Below are positions 52,048-62,455 of a stretch of 64,000 bases of DNA, piece after piece. The notes under the pieces are model-generated. The model made no database searches. It had not been told where the DNA came from and saw nothing but the letters and a program-made list of their open reading frames with translations. This DNA is from an uncultured Eubacteriales bacterium. Lineage in GTDB: Bacteria; Bacillota; Clostridia; Christensenellales; Aristaeellaceae. Made by a program: the position numbers and the translations under genes. Each line of letters starts with the position of its first letter. Within the stretch, counting starts at the first letter, position 1. The stretch covers positions 124,001 to 188,000 of the forward strand of contig ONJM01000002.1 in the NCBI GenBank assembly GCA_900318145.1. The letters are read 5' to 3'.

Positions 52048-53847
52048 ATGCCTGATAACAGCAGAAGAATCAAAAATTTCTGTATTGTCGCGCATATTGA
52101 TCATGGGAAAAGTACGCTGGCGGACAGAATCCTTGAGAAAACGGGCGTGTTTGAGCAGCGGGAAATGGTTGACCAGATCCTGGACAGCATGGAACTGGAA
52201 AGAGAACGCGGCATTACCATTAAAAGTAAAGCCGTTCATATGCAATACCATTCAAAAGACGGGCAGGACTATATTCTGAACCTGATCGACACGCCCGGGC
52301 ATGTTGATTTCACATATGAAGTCAGCAGGGCGCTGGCCGCATGCGAGGGAGCGCTTCTGGTTGTGGATTCCACGCAGGGCATCGAAGCCCAGACGCTGGC
52401 AAATGTTTATATGGCGCTGGATCATGACCTGGAAATAATCCCTGTGATCAATAAAATTGACCTGCCTTCAGCCAGGCCTGAGGAGGTACGGCGGGAAATA
52501 GAAGACGTGATCGGCCTGGATGCCAGCTACGCTCCCTGCATTTCCGCAAAAACAGGGCTGAACATCGCCGATGTACTGGAATGCATTGTCCATCATATTC
52601 CATCCCCTTGCGGAGACCCGGAAGCACCGCTTCAGGCGTTGATTTTCGATGCTTTCTACGACAACTACAGAGGAGCTATCTGCTTTATCCGCGTAAAGGA
52701 AGGAACGCTGCGCGCAGGAATGCGTATGCGGCTCATGGCGACCGGAAGTGAATTTGACGTCGTGGAAGTCGGTCATCTTTCACCCGGGTACGTTCCGTGC
52801 GGTGAACTGAAAGCCGGCGATGTTGGATATGTTTCCGCATCCATTAAGGATGTTCGCGACACGCGGGTCGGAGATACCGTGACGGACGCAACAAATCCGG
52901 CTGCAGAACCGCTGCCGGGCTACCGGGAAGTAACACCCATGGTTTACTGCGGGATTTATCCTGCAGACGGCGCGGATTATCCGGCGCTGAAGGACGCGCT
53001 TGAAAAACTGCGCATGAACGACGCTTCCTTGTCTTTTGAACCGGAAACCTCCGTTGCGCTCGGATTCGGATTCCGGTGCGGTTTTCTGGGGCTTCTGCAT
53101 ATGGATATTATTACAACGCGCCTGGAACGTGAATTTGACCTGAATCTTGTGACAACCGCGCCAAGCGTCATTTACAAGGTTGTAAAGAATAACGGTACGG
53201 TGCTGATGATCGACAATCCGACAAATCTTCCGCCCGCAGGGGAAATAGACTATATGGAGGAGCCTTTTGTCCACGCAACCATTTATACTCCCCAGGATTC
53301 CGTCGGAACCCTGATGGAATTATGCCAGGACAAAAGGGGCGTTTTCCTGGACATGCAGTATGAAGGAAACCGTGTGAAACTGAATTACGACCTGCCTCTG
53401 AATGAAATTATTTTTGATTTCTTTGATCAGATCAAAAGCAGAAGCCGCGGATACGCGTCTTTTGACTATGAAATGAAAGATTACCGGCAAAGCGATCTTG
53501 TGAAGCTTGATATTCTTCTGAACGGGGATTTGTGCGACGCGTTTTCCATCATTGTTCATCGTGACAAAGCATATGCCAGAGGCCGCGGGATTGCGGAGAA
53601 ACTGAAAGAGGTCATTCCGCGGCAGATGTTTGAAATCCCGGTTCAGGCAGCGATCGGCGGGAAAGTTATTGCCAGGGAAACAGTAAAAGCTATGCGCAAA
53701 GACGTTCTGGCGAAATGTTACGGTGGCGATATCACCCGGAAAAAGAAACTCCTTGAAAAGCAAAAGGAAGGCAAAAAAAGAATGCGCCAGTTCGGGACGG
53801 TACAGGTCCCCAGCGAAGCATTCCTTGCCGTTCTGAAAATGGATTGA
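52048..53847 (+). CDS. lepA: Elongation factor 4 (LepA)
   Basis: 599 residues, full length. GTPase G1 [13 protein letters not shown], switch [14 protein letters not shown]3 DTPGHVDF, G4 NKIDLP, then domains II, III, V and the LepA-specific C-terminal domain ending [14 protein letters not shown]. It acts on paused or pre-translocation ribosomes. GGAGG lies 9 bases before the ATG. Confidence 0.98.
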   Translation: MPDNSRRIKNFCIVAHIDHGKSTLADRILEKTGVFEQREMVDQILDSMELERERGITIKSKAVHMQYHSKDGQDYILNLIDTPGHVDFTYEVSRALAACEGALLVVDSTQGIEAQTLANVYMALDHDLEIIPVINKIDLPSARPEEVRREIEDVIGLDASYAPCISAKTGLNIADVLECIVHHIPSPCGDPEAPLQALIFDAFYDNYRGAICFIRVKEGTLRAGMRMRLMATGSEFDVVEVGHLSPGYVPCGELKAGDVGYVSASIKDVRDTRVGDTVTDATNPAAEPLPGYREVTPMVYCGIYPADGADYPALKDALEKLRMNDASLSFEPETSVALGFGFRCGFLGLLHMDIITTRLEREFDLNLVTTAPSVIYKVVKNNGTVLMIDNPTNLPPAGEIDYMEEPFVHATIYTPQDSVGTLMELCQDKRGVFLDMQYEGNRVKLNYDLPLNEIIFDFFDQIKSRSRGYASFDYEMKDYRQSDLVKLDILLNGDLCDAFSIIVHRDKAYARGRGIAEKLKEVIPRQMFEIPVQAAIGGKVIARETVKAMRKDVLAKCYGGDITRKKKLLEKQKEGKKRMRQFGTVQVPSEAFLAVLKMD

Positions 53848-53859
53848 CCGGAGCGCGTT

Positions 53860-54531
53860 ATGGATCAGGTTAATTGTCCTTCCGGTACAGTATGCTTTAC
53901 CGGACACAGGATTATTTCCCCGGACAGAATGGATGAAGTAAAACGTTTTACGCTTCTTGCAGTGGAGGAAGCATATGACGCGGGATACAGGACATATATA
54001 TGCGGAGGAGCAAGGGGATATGATACCGTCGCCGCAAAGGCGGTTCTGTTTTTCCGCAGAAACCATCCGGATGTCCGGCTTGTGATTGCTGTGCCATGTG
54101 CTTCGCAGGCGGAACACTGGCCGGAAAAAGAAAAAGATGATTACAGGATGATCCTGAACCGGGCGGACAGCGTAATTATTCTGTCGGAAGCATATTATAA
54201 CGGATGCATGCAGAGCAGAAACAGATATATGGTGGACCATTCTGCACTGTGCATTTGCTATATGACCCAGTTTAAAGGCGGCACCTGGTCCACTGTCCGG
54301 TACGCTCTTCATCAGGGAATCGGTGTGAAGAATATTGCGATACACTGTACCGGAAAGAGCATTCTGAAGGAGAATTCATGGAATTATACATCCACATACC
54401 GTTCTGCGTCCGGAAATGTGAGTATTGTTCATTTGTGTCATTTCCGGAAAAGTCTGAAAAAAAAGACGAATATATCGATCTGCTTCTCCATGAAAGCAGG
54501 GAAAGAAAAGAAGAATTCACCGAACCGGTAA
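53860..54531 (+). CDS. SLOG-fold protein (DUF1273/YpsA-like) with long overlap into hemW
   Basis: 223 residues as read. Residues about 8-170 form a SLOG/Rossmann nucleotide-binding domain: CFTGHRIISPDRMDEV, YICGGARGYDTVAAKA, IPCASQAEHW-type region (AVPCASQAEHWPEKEKDD). The remaining tail, after about residue 165, is basic and low in hydrophobic pattern (KSLKKKTNISI) and is read out of frame through the first 154 bases of hemW. The SLOG family binds nucleotide-derived ligands or acts in stress signalling; this one is uncharacterised. The tail is probably a by-product of a lost stop codon, or the frame has shifted near 54370. Confidence 0.75.
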   Translation: MDQVNCPSGTVCFTGHRIISPDRMDEVKRFTLLAVEEAYDAGYRTYICGGARGYDTVAAKAVLFFRRNHPDVRLVIAVPCASQAEHWPEKEKDDYRMILNRADSVIILSEAYYNGCMQSRNRYMVDHSALCICYMTQFKGGTWSTVRYALHQGIGVKNIAIHCTGKSILKENSWNYTSTYRSASGNVSIVHLCHFRKSLKKKTNISICFSMKAGKEKKNSPNR

Positions 54532-55535
54532 CAACTGTATATATCGGCGGCGGAACCCCTTCCCTCCTCTCTGCCGGACAGCTTGAACGCCTTGTCTGCG
54601 GCATAAAGGAAAATGTATCGCTGGAACACTGCGTGGAATTCAGCATTGAAGCAAATCCCGGAACAGTTACGGATGATTTTCTTTGCATGGCCGCGGGACT
54701 CGGAATCAACAGGATATCTTTCGGAATGCAGGCTGCCCAGGCGCGGCTGCTGAATACGCTTGGAAGAATCCATACTTTCAGGGATGTACAGGAATCTGTT
54801 TACCGTGCAAAAAAGCACAAGATACAGAACATCAGCCTTGATCTGATCTTCGGCATTCCGGGGCAGACGCTCCGGGACTGGGAAGAATCACTGGAAAACG
54901 CTGTTTCTCTTGATCCGTTTCATATCAGCGCGTACGGGCTGATTCCGGAAGAAGGAACGCCCCTGTATGAACGCCTTGCGGGCGGAGAAATTACGCTGCC
55001 GGAACAGGAGCTTGAGCGGGAAATGTATGATCTGGCACTGCGTAAGCTTGCGGGATATGGGTATCTGCAGTATGAAATCTCCAATTTCGCGAAAAAAGGA
55101 TATGCGTGCGTGCACAATATCGGTTACTGGACACAGGTTCCGTATGTAGGACTCGGTATATCCGCTGCATCCATGCGCATACTGAAGCAGGATGAAAACG
55201 GACTTGAATGCCTCCGGAGAAACAATCCGGCAAGCTACCAGGCTTATATGAAGATGGTTTTCCACCGCACAACGGAGGAAGCGGAAGAAGAAATTGTTTC
55301 TCCGCCGGAATCCAGATTTGAGACCGTTATGCTTGCCCTGCGCATGAACCGCGGAATCAGTGAAAAACGTTTTTCAGAGCTTCACGGCGTTTCGCTTGAC
55401 GCGTGTTACGGAAACAAACTGAAAGAAATGGAACAAAAAGGTCTGATGAGGCATGAATACGGTGCATGGATGCTGACCAGAAGAGGAATGGATATCCAGA
55501 ACAGCATCCTTGTTGAAATGATGGATGATCTGTAA
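54378..55535 (+). CDS. hemW: HemW-type radical SAM protein (coproporphyrinogen-III-oxidase-like)
   Basis: 385 residues. Starts ELYIHIPFCVRKCEYCSF, with the iron-sulfur Cys10, Cys14 and Cys17. SIEANPGTVTDDFLCMA and RISFGMQAAQARLLNTLGR follow, and the C-terminal HemW-type winged region ends the protein. HemW is a heme chaperone rather than the oxidase HemN. AAGGAG lies 7 bases before the ATG, inside the SLOG gene. Convergent with recG. Confidence 0.94.
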   Translation: MELYIHIPFCVRKCEYCSFVSFPEKSEKKDEYIDLLLHESRERKEEFTEPVTTVYIGGGTPSLLSAGQLERLVCGIKENVSLEHCVEFSIEANPGTVTDDFLCMAAGLGINRISFGMQAAQARLLNTLGRIHTFRDVQESVYRAKKHKIQNISLDLIFGIPGQTLRDWEESLENAVSLDPFHISAYGLIPEEGTPLYERLAGGEITLPEQELEREMYDLALRKLAGYGYLQYEISNFAKKGYACVHNIGYWTQVPYVGLGISAASMRILKQDENGLECLRRNNPASYQAYMKMVFHRTTEEAEEEIVSPPESRFETVMLALRMNRGISEKRFSELHGVSLDACYGNKLKEMEQKGLMRHEYGAWMLTRRGMDIQNSILVEMMDDL

Positions 55536-55555
55536 CATAAAAAAACGGTATTCGG

Positions 55556-57565
55556 TCAGCTCAGAGCCATGCTGTGCCCGCTTTGCTCAAAATACAGACG
55601 AGCGTAGGATTCCAGCTGACGCAGCGTATCAGTTTCTCCTGCGTCTTTATGAAGTTTTTTTACTGTCCTGGATACTTCTTCGAGCAGCTTTGAATTGCCG
55701 GAAAGCATGGCCAGAATTCCCGCATCTCCGGACTGCCTGGTTCCCAGAAGATCACCCGGGCCGCGCAGTTCCAGATCCTTCTGTGAAATCATAAATCCAT
55801 CATTGGACCGGCACAGGATATCCAGTTTTTCGGAGCTTTCCGAAAGCAGAAAACACCAGCTTTCCCTGCTGCCTCTTCCAACGCGTCCGCGAAGCTGATG
55901 CAGCTGGCTGAGGCCGAATCTTTCTGCGTTTTCAATAATCATGATGGAAGCGTTCGGATTATTGATGCCCACCTCAATGACGGTTGTTGAAACAAGGATA
56001 TCGTACAGGCCGTCTGAAAAATCCCGGAGAATACGGTCTTTTTCTTCCCCTTTCTGTCCTCCCCATACAAGCCCGATCCGCAGGTCTTTCAGAATTCCGG
56101 CTGTCAGGGATTCATAAACGGATTTCGCACTGCGCAGATTCTCAGTACTTTCGGAATCCTCTACAGCCGGGCATACGATATAAGCCTGGTTTCCTTTGCG
56201 GATTTCATCTTTCAGGAAAAGATACATATCCTGGCGCTTGTGCTCCGGTACGAGCCTTGTCCGGACCGGTTTTCTTCCGGCTGGCAGTTCGTCTATTACG
56301 GAAATATCCAGATCTCCGTACAGGATCAGCGCGAGACTTCTCGGAATAGGTGTAGCGGACATCACGAGAACATGCGGATTGAAAAGGTTTTCCTCAACGC
56401 CTTTTTCCTGAAGCGCAGTTCGCTGATTGACTCCGAAACGGTGCTGTTCGTCCGTTATTACAAGCCCGAGATGATGATAGCTGACATCTTTGCTGATCAA
56501 AGCGTGTGTGCCGAAAACGGCGTTGCAGGAACCGTCAAGAAGCTCCTGGAGAATGCGTTTCCGTTCGGCAGCCTTTGTGCTTCCTGTCAGCAGCCGGCAA
56601 TGAATTCCGAGAGGTTCAAGAATAAGACACGCGTTATTGTAATGCTGGGAAGCCAGAATTTCCGTGGGCGCCATCATGGAAGCCTGAAAGCCGGCAATGA
56701 AAGCCAGGTAAATTGCTCCGAAGGCTACGGCTGTTTTTCCGGAACCGACGTCGCCCTGAATAAGCCGGGCCATTGCCTGACGACGGGAAAGGTCAGCTGC
56801 AATGTCGTTCAGTACTTTCCGCTGTGCTCCGGTAGGTGTGAAGGGCAGAGCGCTCCAGTAGGAATCTGTGCCAGAAGGTTGAATGCCGAAAGGATGCGCA
56901 GTATTTCTGGCCTTTCCGGAGATGGAAACATAAATCAGATACAGCAGGATTTTCTCATAGGAAAGACGCCTTCTGGCGATCTCAAGATTCAGCATGCTGG
57001 AGGGAAAATGAGCTTCGCGGAGGGCGAAATTCAGCTCACACAACCGGTTTTTTAACCGAAAAGATGACGGAAGTGTCTCCGGACAGCAGTCTTCAAGATG
57101 CGACAGCGCCTGCTCGATCAGTTTCCGGAACGATTTTGCAGGGAATCCTTTCAGGGAATGATAAACAGGAATCCAGCCGGAATCAGTAATAATGCGCGGA
57201 TTTTGCAAAACCCGCCTGCCGTCTTTGATACTGAGCCTGCCGTAAAGGCGGACTGTCTGCCCCGGCTGAATCTGTTTTGCAATCCATGTTTCGTTATACC
57301 AGCAGACCGGAAGTTTTCCGCTTTGATCGGAAAGCGTACCCTGAGTTCGGGAAATGCCGTGAAAAAAGGAAGTTTTCAGGGATTCGGCAAATGATCCGGA
57401 AACCAGAACAAGACCCGGAGTCTTTACCGTGCAGGGGGAAAGGGTACTGTGATCCTCATAGCGAACAGGAAGTGTAAACAATAAATCGCGCAATGAGGTA
57501 ATTCCCACTGCGCGTAATGTCTCCAGTCTGACAGGTCCGATTCCTTCAAGGTCGGATAGATTCAT
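55556..57565 (-). CDS. recG: ATP-dependent DNA helicase RecG
   Basis: 669 residues. N-terminal wedge/OB domain (about 1-150), helicase core with Walker A GDVGSGKTA (271-279), ITDEQHRFG (the DExH box), SATPIPR and the C-terminal QLRGRVGRG and SQKDLELRGPGDLLGTRQ motifs. It reverses stalled forks and processes D-loops. Eight bases after the fakA stop, so the recG-fakA-yloU order is one operon. Confidence 0.96.
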   Translation of the reverse strand: MNLSDLEGIGPVRLETLRAVGITSLRDLLFTLPVRYEDHSTLSPCTVKTPGLVLVSGSFAESLKTSFFHGISRTQGTLSDQSGKLPVCWYNETWIAKQIQPGQTVRLYGRLSIKDGRRVLQNPRIITDSGWIPVYHSLKGFPAKSFRKLIEQALSHLEDCCPETLPSSFRLKNRLCELNFALREAHFPSSMLNLEIARRRLSYEKILLYLIYVSISGKARNTAHPFGIQPSGTDSYWSALPFTPTGAQRKVLNDIAADLSRRQAMARLIQGDVGSGKTAVAFGAIYLAFIAGFQASMMAPTEILASQHYNNACLILEPLGIHCRLLTGSTKAAERKRILQELLDGSCNAVFGTHALISKDVSYHHLGLVITDEQHRFGVNQRTALQEKGVEENLFNPHVLVMSATPIPRSLALILYGDLDISVIDELPAGRKPVRTRLVPEHKRQDMYLFLKDEIRKGNQAYIVCPAVEDSESTENLRSAKSVYESLTAGILKDLRIGLVWGGQKGEEKDRILRDFSDGLYDILVSTTVIEVGINNPNASIMIIENAERFGLSQLHQLRGRVGRGSRESWCFLLSESSEKLDILCRSNDGFMISQKDLELRGPGDLLGTRQSGDAGILAMLSGNSKLLEEVSRTVKKLHKDAGETDTLRQLESYARLYFEQSGHSMALS

Positions 57566-57572
57566 GGCTGCT

Positions 57573-59237
57573 TTACTCCACGGAGATCAGATAGTAATAA
57601 AGGGGCTGGCCGCCGCTGTGGCATTCAACATCGCAGAAATCATACGCTTTTTCTATATCGGATGAAATGGCTTCCGCATCGGATTCAGATACATCCGCAC
57701 CGTAATAGACTGTAATCAGCTCGTCCTCATCCGTGATGATATTTTTCATAATTTCCATTACGACATCGTGAATGGAAGAACCGGAATATTCAATCTGACC
57801 GTTATGAAGCCCGATAATATCGCCCTGTTTGATCTGTATACCGTTGTATTCACTGTCGCGGATTGCGTAAGTAACCATGGCGGTTTTCACATGCTGGGCA
57901 GCTTCCTCCATTCTCAATACATTTTCATCAGGACTGTGATCGTCCTGGAAAGCGATGGCAGCCGCAATACCCATAGCTACATTTTTGGTCGAAATAACGC
58001 GTACGTCCTTTCCGGAGAGCTCCGCCGCCTGATTTGCGGCAAAAATCACGTTTCCGTTGTTGGGAAGAATAAAGACGCATTCCGCGGGAACCTGGTTGAC
58101 TGCGTTAAGCAGATCGTCCACTGACGGATTCATCGTCTGCCCGCCTTCAACAATTTTATCCACATTCAGATCGGCGAAAAACTGAGAAAAGCCCGCACCG
58201 AGAGAAACCGCGACAAAACCGTATTTCTTTTCAGGCCTGGTTTCCTCGGCTGTTTCAGGTTCCTTCACAGGATTGTTTTCAGCGTCATACTGGCGCTTCA
58301 TTTCAAGAAGATTATCGATTCTGACATCGGATATTTCCGCGAGCTCTGTACCGTATTCAAGCGCGGCGCCCGGATTGTCCGTATGGACGTGAATCAGTGC
58401 TTTGCTGAGGTCGCCGTTAACGGAAACATTGTCGCCGATCCTGTTCAGCCGGCGCCTGAACGAATCAAGATCGTGCTCGTCGCAGTCATCCCTGAAACGG
58501 CTCAGCGTAAAGTTGACGCAGTACGCGTAAGTCAGATCCCTGCTCAGATCATGGCAGTCATCGGAAACAGCGGAGAAGTCATTTTCCATTCCTGTTTCCG
58601 TAAGATTGATGTCCTCGCCGCGAAGGACAGCGGCATATCCCTGGTATATCAGCAAAAGGCCCCGGCCGCCGGAATCAACAACGCCGGCCTGCTTCAGCGC
58701 TGGAAGCATATCGGGAGTCTTCTTCAGTACAGCGTCGCCGGTTTTGAGAATAACGCTGAAGAGCTTGTCGTAATCACCGGGATCCTTTCCGGCCTGCTTG
58801 ACAGCGTCCTCGGCGACAACCCGCGCCACGGTGAGAATCGTTCCTTCCTTCGGCTTCATGACTGCCTTATATGCCATTTCTGAACCCTTCAGAAGCGCCT
58901 GGGCAAACTGAACGGGCGTGATCCTTTCAACCCCGTTCAGCGCTTTTGCAAACCCGCGCAGGAGCTGACTGGTGATAACGCCGGAATTGCCGCGGGCTCC
59001 CTTCAGCGCTCCTTTGGCAAGCGCGTTGGCAGCTTCATCGGCACGGAGAAACTCCTTACTGTTTACTTCACGGCAGGCGGACTGCATGGTGAGTGACATG
59101 TTTGTTCCCGTATCACCATCCGGAACGGGAAAAACATTTAAAGCATCAACCGCTTCCCTGTTTTTTTCCAGAAGAGCCGTACCGGCCATAATCATATCCC
59201 TGAGGAGAAGACCGTCAATCGTTTTGAACTGTATCAA
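57573..59237 (-). CDS. fakA: DAK2-domain protein, fatty-acid-kinase A type (YloV)
   Basis: 554 residues. The N-terminal DAK2 domain has NVFPVPDGDTGTNMSLTM and GARGNSGVITSQLLRGF (ATP/Mg binding), a middle domain follows, then a C-terminal FakB-interacting domain. FakA phosphorylates fatty acids held by a FakB (DegV) protein; no degV gene is in this window. The start is TTG at 59237 with GGAGG 9 bases upstream; there is no ATG at the conserved start. Confidence 0.92.
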   Translation of the reverse strand: MIQFKTIDGLLLRDMIMAGTALLEKNREAVDALNVFPVPDGDTGTNMSLTMQSACREVNSKEFLRADEAANALAKGALKGARGNSGVITSQLLRGFAKALNGVERITPVQFAQALLKGSEMAYKAVMKPKEGTILTVARVVAEDAVKQAGKDPGDYDKLFSVILKTGDAVLKKTPDMLPALKQAGVVDSGGRGLLLIYQGYAAVLRGEDINLTETGMENDFSAVSDDCHDLSRDLTYAYCVNFTLSRFRDDCDEHDLDSFRRRLNRIGDNVSVNGDLSKALIHVHTDNPGAALEYGTELAEISDVRIDNLLEMKRQYDAENNPVKEPETAEETRPEKKYGFVAVSLGAGFSQFFADLNVDKIVEGGQTMNPSVDDLLNAVNQVPAECVFILPNNGNVIFAANQAAELSGKDVRVISTKNVAMGIAAAIAFQDDHSPDENVLRMEEAAQHVKTAMVTYAIRDSEYNGIQIKQGDIIGLHNGQIEYSGSSIHDVVMEIMKNIITDEDELITVYYGADVSESDAEAISSDIEKAYDFCDVECHSGGQPLYYYLISVE

Positions 59238-59279
59238 AGGATTATTCCTCCATAAATCAAAGATACTGTCTGGAAAGAA

Positions 59280-59630
59280 TCAGATGCGGATCCCTTCCAC
59301 GGAAATACCGACTTTCCGAACCTTGACTCCCGTCATGCTTTCAAGTTTATAGCGTACGGTTTCAACGATTGTCTTGCAGACTTCGGAAATGGAGATACCG
59401 TATTCAACGATAATGTAAAGGTCCACGTCCAGCATATCGCCTACATTGCGGATCTGTACTCCTTTGGACAGGTTTTCACGGCCGAGCCACTCAACGATTC
59501 CGTCAGTCGCCTTCTTGCCGGACATTGCAACAATACCGTAACATTCCAGCGCGGCGTAGCCGACGACTTTCATCATTACGTCTTCGGCAATATATATTGT
59601 TCCGAGATCGTTTTTAACCTTGCATTCCAT
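59280..59630 (-). CDS. Asp23/Gls24 family envelope-stress protein (YloU)
   Basis: 116 residues, one Asp23 domain: AALECYGIVAMSGKK and VDLYIIVEYGISISEVCKTI. Members associate with the cell envelope; in several Bacillota the gene lies directly before fakA. GGAGG lies 9 bases before the ATG. A promoter lies upstream. Confidence 0.93.
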   Translation of the reverse strand: MECKVKNDLGTIYIAEDVMMKVVGYAALECYGIVAMSGKKATDGIVEWLGRENLSKGVQIRNVGDMLDVDLYIIVEYGISISEVCKTIVETVRYKLESMTGVKVRKVGISVEGIRI

Positions 59631-59697
59631 CTTGTCGTTCCTCCTTTGCTTTCCGGAAACAAAACATGCTCCGGGCGGATTAAAAAGGATTCAAATA

Positions 59698-59726
59698 ATT
59701 ATACAGGATTTAGGAATGAATATCAA
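59698..59726 (-). promoter_or_regulatory. Promoter of the yloU-fakA-recG operon
   Basis: Minus strand TTGATA (59726-59721), 17-base spacer, TATAAT (59703-59698). It lies 12 bases from the diverging T-box operon promoter. Confidence 0.7.
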
Positions 59727-59737
59727 GTTGAAAAAAC

Positions 59738-59766
59738 TTGACAGAACATGTGCTTATGCTCATAAT
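59738..59766 (+). promoter_or_regulatory. Promoter of the aminotransferase-tyrS operon
   Basis: Perfect TTGACA at 59738-59743, 17-base spacer, CATAAT at 59761-59766. Predicted start near 59773. Confidence 0.7.
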
Positions 59767-59772
59767 ATATAC

Positions 59773-60005
59773 AACTGCAATGAAGGGAAGAGTATCCGGC
59801 TGTCGGTCTTCAGAGAGCTTTTGAACGGTGGGAAAAAGCGTCCGTATCCGGAGAAGTACATCCCAGAGCTGCCGGTCTGAACGGAGTATGCTCCCAGTAG
59901 GAACGGTCCGGTATGCCGGTTACAGCATTTTGAGTGCAGAATTTCTGCAGAATGGAAGTGGTACCGCGGTTCTTCGCCTTCCGAAGATGCCGCGGTTTGT
60001 TTTTT
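59773..60005 (+). promoter_or_regulatory. T-box leader with tyrosine (TAC) specifier
   Basis: Stem I has a clear specifier loop: GGGA/TCCC and TCCGG/CCGGA helices flank a 5' AGAGTA and a 3' GAAGTACA, placing the codon TAC (Tyr) at 59857-59859 followed by A. The T-box core GTGGTACCGCGG is at 59958-59969. Its UGGU pairs with discriminator A, as tRNA-Tyr has. The terminator is 59963-59996 (ACCGCGG with CCGCGGT, and an inner TCTTCG/CGAAGA), followed by a T-rich run to 60005. It competes with the antiterminator for ACCGCGG. Low charged tRNA-Tyr would allow read-through into the aminotransferase and tyrS. Confidence 0.95.
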
Positions 60006-60020
60006 GAAAGGAGTCATGAA

Positions 60021-61202
60021 ATGAAAACGTTATCCTTCACCTTCGCCAAACGTTTTGATCAGGTTTCAGGCAGCGCAATCAGGGAGATATTCAAGGTGAT
60101 TGCCCAGCCCGGGATGATTTCCTTTGCGGGAGGAAACCCATCGCCAGACGCACTGCCGGACGATGTTGTGCGTGAGATCGCGTCCGATGTTCTTCGGGAC
60201 GATGGTAAGACGCTTCTGCAGTATGGCGCAACGGAAGGCTACGCCCCTTTTGTGTCGAGCCTGAAATCATATGTGACTGAACAGCTTCACTGTGATATTC
60301 CTGCTGTGCTTCCGGTAACAGGGTCTACCCAGGCAATGGACCTTCTCTGCAAAGCGCTGATTGATCCGGGTGATACGATTCTGGTTGAAAACCCGTCTTT
60401 TCTCGGAAATCTGCAGTGTATGAAGCTGTATCAGGCCAATATTGTTCCTCTGAAAAGCGACGATGAAGGGATTATCATAGAAGATCTGGAGGAAAAGATC
60501 CGGGAATATCATCCGAAAATGCTTTATACAATTCCGACATTTCAGAATCCGTCCGGAAAAACTCTTCCGGAAGACAGGCGAAAGGCTGTAGCGCAGATGG
60601 CCGGGAAATACGGAATGGTTGTTGCGGAGGACGATCCCTACAGGGATCTTCGATATACCGGCAGCGCTCTTCCCTCCATCAAGAGTTTTGACGAGGAGGG
60701 CTGGGTGATGTTCCTCGGCAGTTTCAGTAAGATCATCTCACCGGGCCTTCGAATCGGATATATTGCGGGGCATCCGGATATCATACGGAAATGTACCGTA
60801 GGAAAACAATCCACGGATGTGCATTCAGCGAATCTGAATCAGGCGATTGTAGACCAGTTTATCCGTAGGAATCTCCTCCCCGGTCATATCAGAAAAATCT
60901 GCGTGAATTACGGGGAAAAAATGAACAGGATGCTTTCAAAACTGTCTGAATTTCCGGGAGAAGTACGATATACAAAGCCGCAGGGTGGACTGTTTATCTG
61001 GGCGGAGCTTCCTGAGCGCATGAACGCAAAAGAGCTTCTGAATAAGGCGATTGAGAAGAAGGTAGCTTTTGTACCGGGTACACATTTCTGCATCGGCGGC
61101 GGACATGAAAATACAATGCGCCTGAATTTTTCCAACAGTACACTGGAACAGATTGAAAACGGCATGGACATTCTGAAAAATCTGGTACTGAATGAAATGT
61201 AA
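60021..61202 (+). CDS. PLP-dependent aminotransferase, class I/II (probable aromatic)
   Basis: 393 residues from the ATG at 60021 (GAAAGGAG 7 bases upstream). Fold-type-I enzyme of the AraT/KAT-II-like group: [39 protein letters not shown]-binding Lys237 in [15 protein letters not shown], and the C-terminal [16 protein letters not shown]. It transfers amino groups between an amino acid and 2-oxoglutarate. The Tyr T-box in front and tyrS behind make tyrosine or another aromatic amino acid the likely substrate. Cytoplasmic. Confidence 0.92.
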   Translation: MKTLSFTFAKRFDQVSGSAIREIFKVIAQPGMISFAGGNPSPDALPDDVVREIASDVLRDDGKTLLQYGATEGYAPFVSSLKSYVTEQLHCDIPAVLPVTGSTQAMDLLCKALIDPGDTILVENPSFLGNLQCMKLYQANIVPLKSDDEGIIIEDLEEKIREYHPKMLYTIPTFQNPSGKTLPEDRRKAVAQMAGKYGMVVAEDDPYRDLRYTGSALPSIKSFDEEGWVMFLGSFSKIISPGLRIGYIAGHPDIIRKCTVGKQSTDVHSANLNQAIVDQFIRRNLLPGHIRKICVNYGEKMNRMLSKLSEFPGEVRYTKPQGGLFIWAELPERMNAKELLNKAIEKKVAFVPGTHFCIGGGHENTMRLNFSNSTLEQIENGMDILKNLVLNEM

Positions 61203-61219
61203 GAAACGGAGGATTCGAA

Positions 61220-62455
61220 ATGGAACATATACTTGATATACTGAAGGAACGCGGTTTTATTGCACAGGTTACCTTTGAGGATGAGCTGTATGAACAGCTG
61301 AAAAACCCGACGACCTTTTATGTGGGATTTGACCCTACCGCAGACAGCCTGCATATAGGCCATTATATTCCGATTATGGCGATGGCGCATATGCAGAAAG
61401 CCGGTCATAAGGCCATTGCGCTGATGGGCGGAGGCACTGCCATGATCGGAGACCCTTCCGGAAAGACCGACATGCGCAAAATGATGACCACGGATATGAT
61501 CGATCATAATGTAGAGTGCATCAAAAAGCAGATGTCACGTTTTCTTGAATTTTCCGAAGATAAAGCAATTATCGTAAACAACGGGGACTGGCTCCGCAAC
61601 CTGAATTTTATTGAGTTTATGCGGGAAATCGGTTCAATGTTTTCGGTCAATAAAATGCTGACGGCTGAGTGCTACAAAGCGCGCATGGCAACGGAAAACG
61701 GTTTGAGCTTCCTGGAGTTTACATATATGCTGATGCAAAGCTACGATTTTCTTGAACTTTTCAAAAGATACGGATGCCGGCTGGAAATGGGCGGAAACGA
61801 TCAGTGGAGCAATATGCTCGGCGGCGCAGACCTGGTCAGAAGAAAGGAACAGGAAAAAGCGTTCGCATGTACGTTCCAGCTTCTGCTGACGCACGACGGC
61901 CGCAAAATGGGAAAAACGGAAGCCGGCGCACTCTGGCTGGACGCAAACAAAACCTCCCCTTTCAATTTCTACCAGTACTGGAGAAATGTGGACGATAAGG
62001 ATGTGCAGAAATGCCTTGCGCTGCTTACTTTCCTTCCCATGGATGAAGTGCGCAGACTGGGCAGCCTTCAGGGGGCTGAACTGAACGAGGCAAAGAAAGT
62101 GCTGGCGTTTGAGGTGACCCGGCTTGTACACGGCGAGGAAGCGGCAAAGCAGGCAGAAGCCGGGGCATTGGCGCTGTTTACCGGCGGTCCTGCGGGCGGA
62201 GATATCCCAACGCTGAAGGTAACCGCGTCCGAATTGGCGGAGGACGCGAGGATTTCAACACTGCTTGTCCGTTCCGGACTGTGCAAAAGCCAGAGTGACG
62301 CCCGTAAACAGATCGAACAGAACGCTGTATCTCTCGATAATGAAAAGATTACGGATACTTCCGCGGTTTTGCTTTCCGGCAGTATCGGAGGTGAAGGTGT
62401 CCTGCTGAAAAAAGGGAAAAAGGGATTCTGCCGCGTGGTTCTTTCCGATGATTGA
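61220..62455 (+). CDS. tyrS: Tyrosyl-tRNA synthetase
   Basis: 411 residues. Class I motifs: HIGH-type HIGHY at 45-49, and the KMSKS-type loop here KMGKTE (229-234), typical of the TyrRS-Z-like subfamily in Bacillota. Tyr-binding [16 protein letters not shown] (about 35-50) and [17 protein letters not shown] are present; an S4 domain ends the protein (about 340-411). Follows the aminotransferase by 17 bases with a CGGAGG site; the last 8 bases overlap yigZ. Confidence 0.96.
   Translation: MEHILDILKERGFIAQVTFEDELYEQLKNPTTFYVGFDPTADSLHIGHYIPIMAMAHMQKAGHKAIALMGGGTAMIGDPSGKTDMRKMMTTDMIDHNVECIKKQMSRFLEFSEDKAIIVNNGDWLRNLNFIEFMREIGSMFSVNKMLTAECYKARMATENGLSFLEFTYMLMQSYDFLELFKRYGCRLEMGGNDQWSNMLGGADLVRRKEQEKAFACTFQLLLTHDGRKMGKTEAGALWLDANKTSPFNFYQYWRNVDDKDVQKCLALLTFLPMDEVRRLGSLQGAELNEAKKVLAFEVTRLVHGEEAAKQAEAGALALFTGGPAGGDIPTLKVTASELAEDARISTLLVRSGLCKSQSDARKQIEQNAVSLDNEKITDTSAVLLSGSIGGEGVLLKKGKKGFCRVVLSDD

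Noticed and set aside
54366..54380. hemW starting further downstream to avoid the overlap
   Set aside because: The first 17 residues contain the HIPFC and KCEYC iron-sulfur motif and a ribosome site lies at the right spacing, so the start is fixed.
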